A model generated the notes under the pieces. It did no database searches and was not told where the DNA came from. It saw only the letters and a program-made list of their open reading frames with translations. Positions 5,427-8,558 of a stretch of DNA of 8,558 nt are shown here, in pieces. Position numbers and translations under genes: made by a program. Source of the DNA: JBEEMU01 sp043778315 (lineage in GTDB: Bacteria; Bacteroidota; Bacteroidia; Chitinophagales; Saprospiraceae); contig JAYWGJ010000094.1 in the NCBI GenBank assembly GCA_043778315.1, positions 1-8,558 on the forward strand, in the 5' to 3' direction. Within the stretch, counting starts at the first letter, position 1, and each line of letters starts with the position of its first letter.

Positions 5427-6710
5427 ATGAAATGTATTTTTATTTTTCTTTCCTTTTTTTGTTTTGCCAATACCTACGCTGTAGCGCAAAAAGTAGATTA
5501 CGGTTTTGGCTCGCTACTAACGGCAGGCAAACCGCGCTCGATAACTAATGGTATGATGCGGTCGAGCATCACACTGCCATCGGGCGTTCTGCCGTCAGAC
5601 GTTACCCGAAAGGGGTATCATTTGATTGTACAAGACGAGTTTGATGGCAACAAATTAGATACGCTAAGATGGATGCGCAGCGCGTTTAAAGACGATTACC
5701 CTTGCTTAGAAGGTGTAAATGCAGAGATGTATCCCGATAACGTAGTCGTGCGGGACGGCGTGTGTTCGCTACGTTTCACTGACGACCAACACAGTAATTG
5801 TCGCCGTTCGGCGAGCGAAATAAAGACTTTCTCGACAGATACTGCTCGGCACTTTGAGCCTTATTGGTTTCCAAAAAATAGTTATATAGAATTTAGAGTA
5901 CTGATGCCTTTCGGCGAATGTGTGGGTAGTGCAGCATGGTTATACGCCTATTACCAAAGTAAATACAACGAGTGGGATATATGGGAAACTTATGGAAAAT
6001 ACCGCGACCAATTGCAGCATACTTATATTTTTGAGCTACCTGATAAAAGTTGGTTGCACGATGCAGTCCACATTACCTATCAAAATAGCAATAAAACTAA
6101 GTTTGATTTTAGTAAAGAATGGATCAATGTGGCTATGGATTGGGACAGTACTGCCGTTAATACTTATGTAAATGGCGTGCGCGTGCGACATATTAACTTG
6201 ACTGACGCGCCGCCTTGCCTTTGGGAGTGGCAAACACGCGATAAATTTACTAAAACAAAAAAATGCTGTTACACAGCTTATCCACAGCCGCTCCCTTTCA
6301 CTTTGCGGTTTAACGTAGGCGGTTGTTTAGGCTGCAATAAATTAGATAGTAATGCACTAAAAAAAATACTACCTACCGCTTTACGAATAGACTACGTCCG
6401 TGCTTATATCAAAGATGGCGCAGCAGCTTGCGACTTTATCAATCCAACCAAAACAGTAGTTTGGCGTTTCAATAGCTACGGCGGTGCAGGTTTTTCTGTA
6501 CCGTATTTTCCATACACTAAATACGAATGGAGTTCCGAAGCATTTACTTTTTGCACACAACCAAAAGAGGGTTGCAAGCTGCATTCTGTTTGGGGAAATT
6601 TAAAACCGAATTTAAAAATGGGTGCAAGCTATCCTGTTACCGTTAAGGTCACATTTGCAAGTGGATACATTGAAACACACACTACGCAAATTTTAGTGAT
6701 TAGTGATTAG
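5427..6710 (+). CDS. Secreted glycoside hydrolase family 16 protein (laminarinase-like)
   Basis: This 427-residue protein has a signal peptide (hydrophobic core about 4-18, cleavage likely near AVA-Q at 20/21). A GH16-type domain spans about 64-328. It opens with LIVQDEFDGNKLDTLRW (66-82), the usual 'FxDEFdG…ld…W' start, and ends with LRIDYVRAYI (319-328), like the family's 'IDYVRVYQ'. The active-site motif EWDIWE (182-187) keeps all three catalytic residues: Glu182 nucleophile, Asp184 and Glu187 acid/base. Such enzymes cleave beta-1,3- or mixed-linked glucans, agar or carrageenan; the substrate cannot be set from this sequence. Residues ~345-427 form a separate beta-rich C-terminal segment, perhaps an Ig- or PKD-like domain. 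It has no T9SS sorting domain and no lipobox. Twelve cysteines, including CC (280-281) and CLGC (300-303), suggest disulfides. No SusC/SusD-type genes are nearby. The stop codon lies inside a 7-bp repeat tract. Confidence 0.88.
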   Translation: MKCIFIFLSFFCFANTYAVAQKVDYGFGSLLTAGKPRSITNGMMRSSITLPSGVLPSDVTRKGYHLIVQDEFDGNKLDTLRWMRSAFKDDYPCLEGVNAEMYPDNVVVRDGVCSLRFTDDQHSNCRRSASEIKTFSTDTARHFEPYWFPKNSYIEFRVLMPFGECVGSAAWLYAYYQSKYNEWDIWETYGKYRDQLQHTYIFELPDKSWLHDAVHITYQNSNKTKFDFSKEWINVAMDWDSTAVNTYVNGVRVRHINLTDAPPCLWEWQTRDKFTKTKKCCYTAYPQPLPFTLRFNVGGCLGCNKLDSNALKKILPTALRIDYVRAYIKDGAAACDFINPTKTVVWRFNSYGGAGFSVPYFPYTKYEWSSEAFTFCTQPKEGCKLHSVWGNLKPNLKMGASYPVTVKVTFASGYIETHTTQILVISD

Positions 6711-6792
6711 AGTTTAGTAAACAGTGAACAGAGTTTAGTGAATAGTGAATAGAATTTAGTGAACAGTGAACAACTAATAGTGAACAGTTAGT
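6695..6792. repeat. Heptanucleotide tandem repeat (AGTGAAC/AGTGATT type), 14 units
   Basis: Reading in steps of 7 from 6695 gives AGTGATT, AGTGATT, AGAGTTT, AGTAAAC, AGTGAAC, AGAGTTT, AGTGAAT, AGTGAAT, AGAATTT, AGTGAAC, AGTGAAC, AACTAAT, AGTGAAC, AGTTAGT. Units group in threes, making three near-identical 21-bp blocks (6709-6729, 6730-6750, 6751-6771). The first two units are coding: they specify the last residues (V-I-S-D) and supply the stop of the hydrolase gene. There are no unique spacers, so it is not a CRISPR array. Confidence 0.9.
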
Positions 6793-6804
6793 GACGTTTT
6801 TTTA

Positions 6805-7119
6805 GAATATAGTAATACCATTTATGAATATAGTAACAGTAAGCAGAAATATATCAATACCAAATAGCTATTTAGCAATCTTGATTATGAATATAGTGGC
6901 GGCAAGTAGGAATGTGCTAATCTAAAATAAGAATATGCTAATTTTTTTTTATATTATGACAACATTAATCACTAATCATTAACCACTAATCACTAAATTA
7001 GTAATCGCAAGTAAGAATATAGTAATCGCATTTATGAACATGCTAATCTTTTTTTATATTATGACAATATTAATCACTAATCATTAATCACTAATCACTC
7101 AATTAGTAAAATAAAAATA
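6805..7119. repeat. 21-bp satellite-like array, about 15 units, with a 105-bp higher-order period
   Basis: Units start every 21 bp from 6805, many with the core GAATATAGTAAT or GAATATGCTAAT (6805, 6826, 6889, 6910, 6931, 7015, 7036). Units at 6847 and 6868 are degenerate. A 70-bp block, 6935-7004, recurs at 7040-7109 with four mismatches and no gaps, an offset of exactly 105 bp (5 x 21). Within the array, units at 6973 and 7078 break into three 7-bp steps of the form TAATCAC, the reverse complement of the AGTGATT heptad to the left. The last unit is diverged. Nothing in it looks coding, and every frame meets stops. Confidence 0.88.
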
Positions 7120-7158
7120 AAAATAAACGCACCTTAATCAATACTGATTAAGGTGCGT
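7108..7158 (-). terminator. Strong intrinsic terminator of the T9SS cargo gene
   Basis: A perfect 14-bp stem (7127-7140 with 7145-7158) closes a 4-nt loop, ATAC. It lies 25 bp past the minus-strand stop codon. On the minus strand the hairpin is followed by a T-rich tract (complement of 7108-7126). On the plus strand the flank lacks a T run, so it is a terminator for the minus-strand gene. Confidence 0.88.
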
Positions 7159-7183
7159 CTATAATTGTAATTTACTGTTGTAT

Positions 7184-8218
7184 TTAATTGATAGTCATTT
7201 TTGTAGTAGCAAAACCTTGTTTGGTTTGCACCCGAACGAAGTAAATGCCTTTGGCTAACTCGTTGGTGGTTGGTAAAGCCATAACTTGTTCGCCCGCTGC
7301 CAATTCACCCATGTTTTGGCTCGCTACCTGCATACCTATTGCATCATATATACTTACCGTACACTCAGACGCTTCCAATAAGCTCAATTTTATTTTTGCG
7401 CTTGCTGTACCTTGGCTTGGGTTCGGAAAAACGCTCATATTGAGCTGCGAAGCGAGTTGCGCCTCTTCGGTATTTACGGTCACAGACTGCAAATAACTGC
7501 CACTTTTACTCGCTGTTCCATTATTATTACTATGCGTAAAAGATAACAAGCTATTATGTGTTCCTGCTTTATAATATAAAAAAGAAACTTGATTATACGT
7601 TCCTGCTGGCGTACCGTTAAAAGTATCATTAAAAACATCGGTTAATTTCACGCGTAGAACATTAGTGTATGTACCTATCGGGGTTGTTAAAGTACCGTAC
7701 CCATCTACTAACGAGGTCATCGTACCCGTGCGATAAAAGATAGAGCCGCTACTATTGATGGTCGTCGCGTAGGTATCTGTATAGGTACTATTATAAGTTA
7801 GTGGAAAGTGTACAATGGTTTCAGGGTTGGTATAAGTAAGCTGAGCAGATGTACCTACATAAAGACCTAATGTTATAAAATCGGTGCTATTTGTTTGGTA
7901 ATACCCATAAGTAGTATTGGGAAGCGCGCCACCTCTCACACAGAGATTCGCATTCGGATTACTAGCCGCATAAGGCGAACCCGCTACCGGAATCACTACT
8001 GACGGGTCTAAGCTGCCCGTATTCGGTATCGCGCCGAAATTCCAAACTTGGTTTACGCCCGCCGTTCCTTCGCCCGAAGCAGGTTCGGTAGTAGCATAAG
8101 AGTTAAAAATCTCACCTACTACGGGTAAAAAATTCGCGCTCGTGATAGTCGGCGATTGCGCGTTTGCCGCGCCGACGAAGATAAATGGCAGTGCTGCCGT
8201 GAGTAAATTTTTCATCAT
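7184..8218 (-). CDS. Secreted protein with C-terminal T9SS type A sorting domain
   Basis: From the chosen start the protein has 344 residues. The signal peptide is MMKNLLTAALPFIFVGAANA (1-20). A Thr/Ser/Asn-rich, beta-strand-like body follows with GVNQVWNFG (54-62), and no catalytic motif is recognised. The C-terminal ~80 residues match the T9SS type A sorting domain: MSVFPNPSQGTA (261-272), a middle VSIYDAIGMQV (288-298), then AKGIYFVRVQTKQGFATTKM (322-341). In Bacteroidota this domain takes proteins across the outer membrane and is then cleaved, usually with attachment to the cell surface or release. The open frame extends to an ATG at 8257, but that start puts 13 residues before the signal peptide and lies upstream of the predicted transcript start, so 8218 (or 8215) is preferred. 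The role is unknown; adhesion or surface display is only a guess. It is convergent with the hydrolase gene. Confidence 0.9.
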   Translation of the reverse strand: MMKNLLTAALPFIFVGAANAQSPTITSANFLPVVGEIFNSYATTEPASGEGTAGVNQVWNFGAIPNTGSLDPSVVIPVAGSPYAASNPNANLCVRGGALPNTTYGYYQTNSTDFITLGLYVGTSAQLTYTNPETIVHFPLTYNSTYTDTYATTINSSGSIFYRTGTMTSLVDGYGTLTTPIGTYTNVLRVKLTDVFNDTFNGTPAGTYNQVSFLYYKAGTHNSLLSFTHSNNNGTASKSGSYLQSVTVNTEEAQLASQLNMSVFPNPSQGTASAKIKLSLLEASECTVSIYDAIGMQVASQNMGELAAGEQVMALPTTNELAKGIYFVRVQTKQGFATTKMTIN

Positions 8219-8241
8219 AAATGAATGTTTAGAAATGTTAA

Positions 8242-8271
8242 TAAATATATTAGTCATAATTAAAACACAAA
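8242..8271 (-). promoter_or_regulatory. Candidate promoter of the T9SS cargo gene
   Basis: On the minus strand TTTG (8268-8271) and TATATTTA (8242-8249) are 18 bp apart, close to the Bacteroidota TTTG…TAnnTTTG arrangement. Transcription would begin around 8235, giving a leader of under 20 nt to the ATG at 8218 and excluding the ATG at 8257 as a start. Confidence 0.5.
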
Positions 8272-8558
8272 TGTGCGAAAAAAGTTAAAAATAATCATTT
8301 TTTGTGACATAAAAAATATTTCCCATCTCTGCCTCTAAAAAAACCGCTACGCTCTGCCTCTTTGCTTCTCTGTTTCTCCGCGTCTAAAAAAACTTTATGT
8401 CTAAAAAAACCTTCACCTCTCTAACGGTCAAAAGTTTATTGCTTACCGCTTAAAGTTTTCAGCTACTCTACTGGACAAAACTTTTAAATAAATATATTAA
8501 ATAAAATTATATTAAGTACTTAGGTATTTTGCGACAAAAAAAAGGCTTACATTAGTGT
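8272..8558. other. Non-coding right end with pyrimidine-rich short repeats
   Basis: No gene was identified. TCTAAAAAAAC occurs three times (8334-8344, 8383-8393, 8400-8410) and CTCTGCCTCT twice (8327-8336, 8352-8361). The stretch between is almost all C and T on the plus strand. Further right, AAAGTTTT (8452-8459) can pair with AAAACTTT (8477-8484), and CAG/CTG add an inner stem, but there is no T run after it. The final bases could border another gene beyond the edge. Confidence 0.5.

Larger units (their letters stand above)
6711..7183. other. Convergent intergenic region made almost wholly of repeats
   Basis: This 473-bp gap between the hydrolase stop and the T9SS gene stop holds the heptad tract, the 21-bp array and the terminator at 7127-7158. 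About 12 bp (6793-6804, including a run of seven T) separates the two repeat families, which are not in the same 21-bp phase. No gene or RNA gene was seen. Confidence 0.8.

Noticed and set aside
5307..5489. Minus-strand 60-residue frame overlapping the start of the hydrolase gene
   Set aside because: Low-complexity translation from AT-rich DNA, covering the hydrolase start and its signal peptide codons.
6805..7077. Decayed coding repeat (one frame gives E-Y-S/A-N about every seven residues)
   Set aside because: A 21-bp period gives a periodic peptide in any frame. This frame has several stops and no start or continuity with a gene.
6695..7119. CRISPR array
   Set aside because: Units of 7 and 21 bp follow one another directly with no unique spacers, and no cas genes are present.
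4406..8218. Polysaccharide utilisation locus around the GH16 gene
   Set aside because: No SusC/SusD-like genes, no sensor-regulator and no second carbohydrate enzyme are present, and the genes face different directions.
8397..8453. Mini-ORF beginning MSKKTFTSL
   Set aside because: Only about 18 codons, inside a repeat-rich stretch, with no clear start signal or homolog pattern.

Overview
The window looks like chromosomal DNA from a member of the Bacteroidota. Three things point there: a secreted protein with a C-terminal type IX secretion (T9SS) sorting domain, an ECF sigma factor followed by a one-pass membrane protein of the 'TP…W' anti-sigma-like type, and AT-rich intergenic DNA with several TAnnTTTG-like -7 elements. 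The species cannot be named from the sequence.

Layout. Positions 1-909 (minus) hold the N-terminal 303 residues of a large protein that runs off the left edge. It carries seven copies of a ~34-residue TP…W repeat, then a transmembrane helix. It lies 100 bp downstream of an ECF sigma factor gene (1010-1561, minus), and the two probably form a sigma/anti-sigma unit. Upstream of the sigma gene is a 230-bp spacer with a near-perfect 23-bp tandem repeat and a terminator-like hairpin. Next on the minus strand come rdgB (1792-2376, removal of non-canonical purine nucleotides) and a 154-residue protein (2474-2938) that resembles the psi (HolD) subunit of DNA polymerase III. A 313-bp AT-rich divergent spacer leads to a branched-chain aminotransferase gene, ilvE (3252-4334, plus), closed by a perfect 16-bp hairpin terminator.

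The right half is about secreted proteins. There is a 258-residue secreted protein with a calcium-loop-like motif (4406-5182, minus), a secreted family-16 glycoside hydrolase (5427-6710, plus) and a T9SS cargo protein (7184-8218, minus). The hydrolase and the cargo gene converge on about 425 bp of satellite-like DNA. This begins as a 7-bp tandem repeat that already covers the last codons and stop of the hydrolase gene, and continues as a 21-bp array with a 105-bp higher-order period. A perfect 14-bp hairpin then terminates the cargo gene. The last ~290 bp holds pyrimidine-rich short repeats and no recognisable gene.

No complete new multi-gene system is evident. The strongest unusual items are the seven-repeat anti-sigma-like protein beside its sigma factor, the nested 7/21/105-bp satellite, and the psi-like protein. 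Each gene was read by eye, so all family assignments rest on motifs rather than searches.
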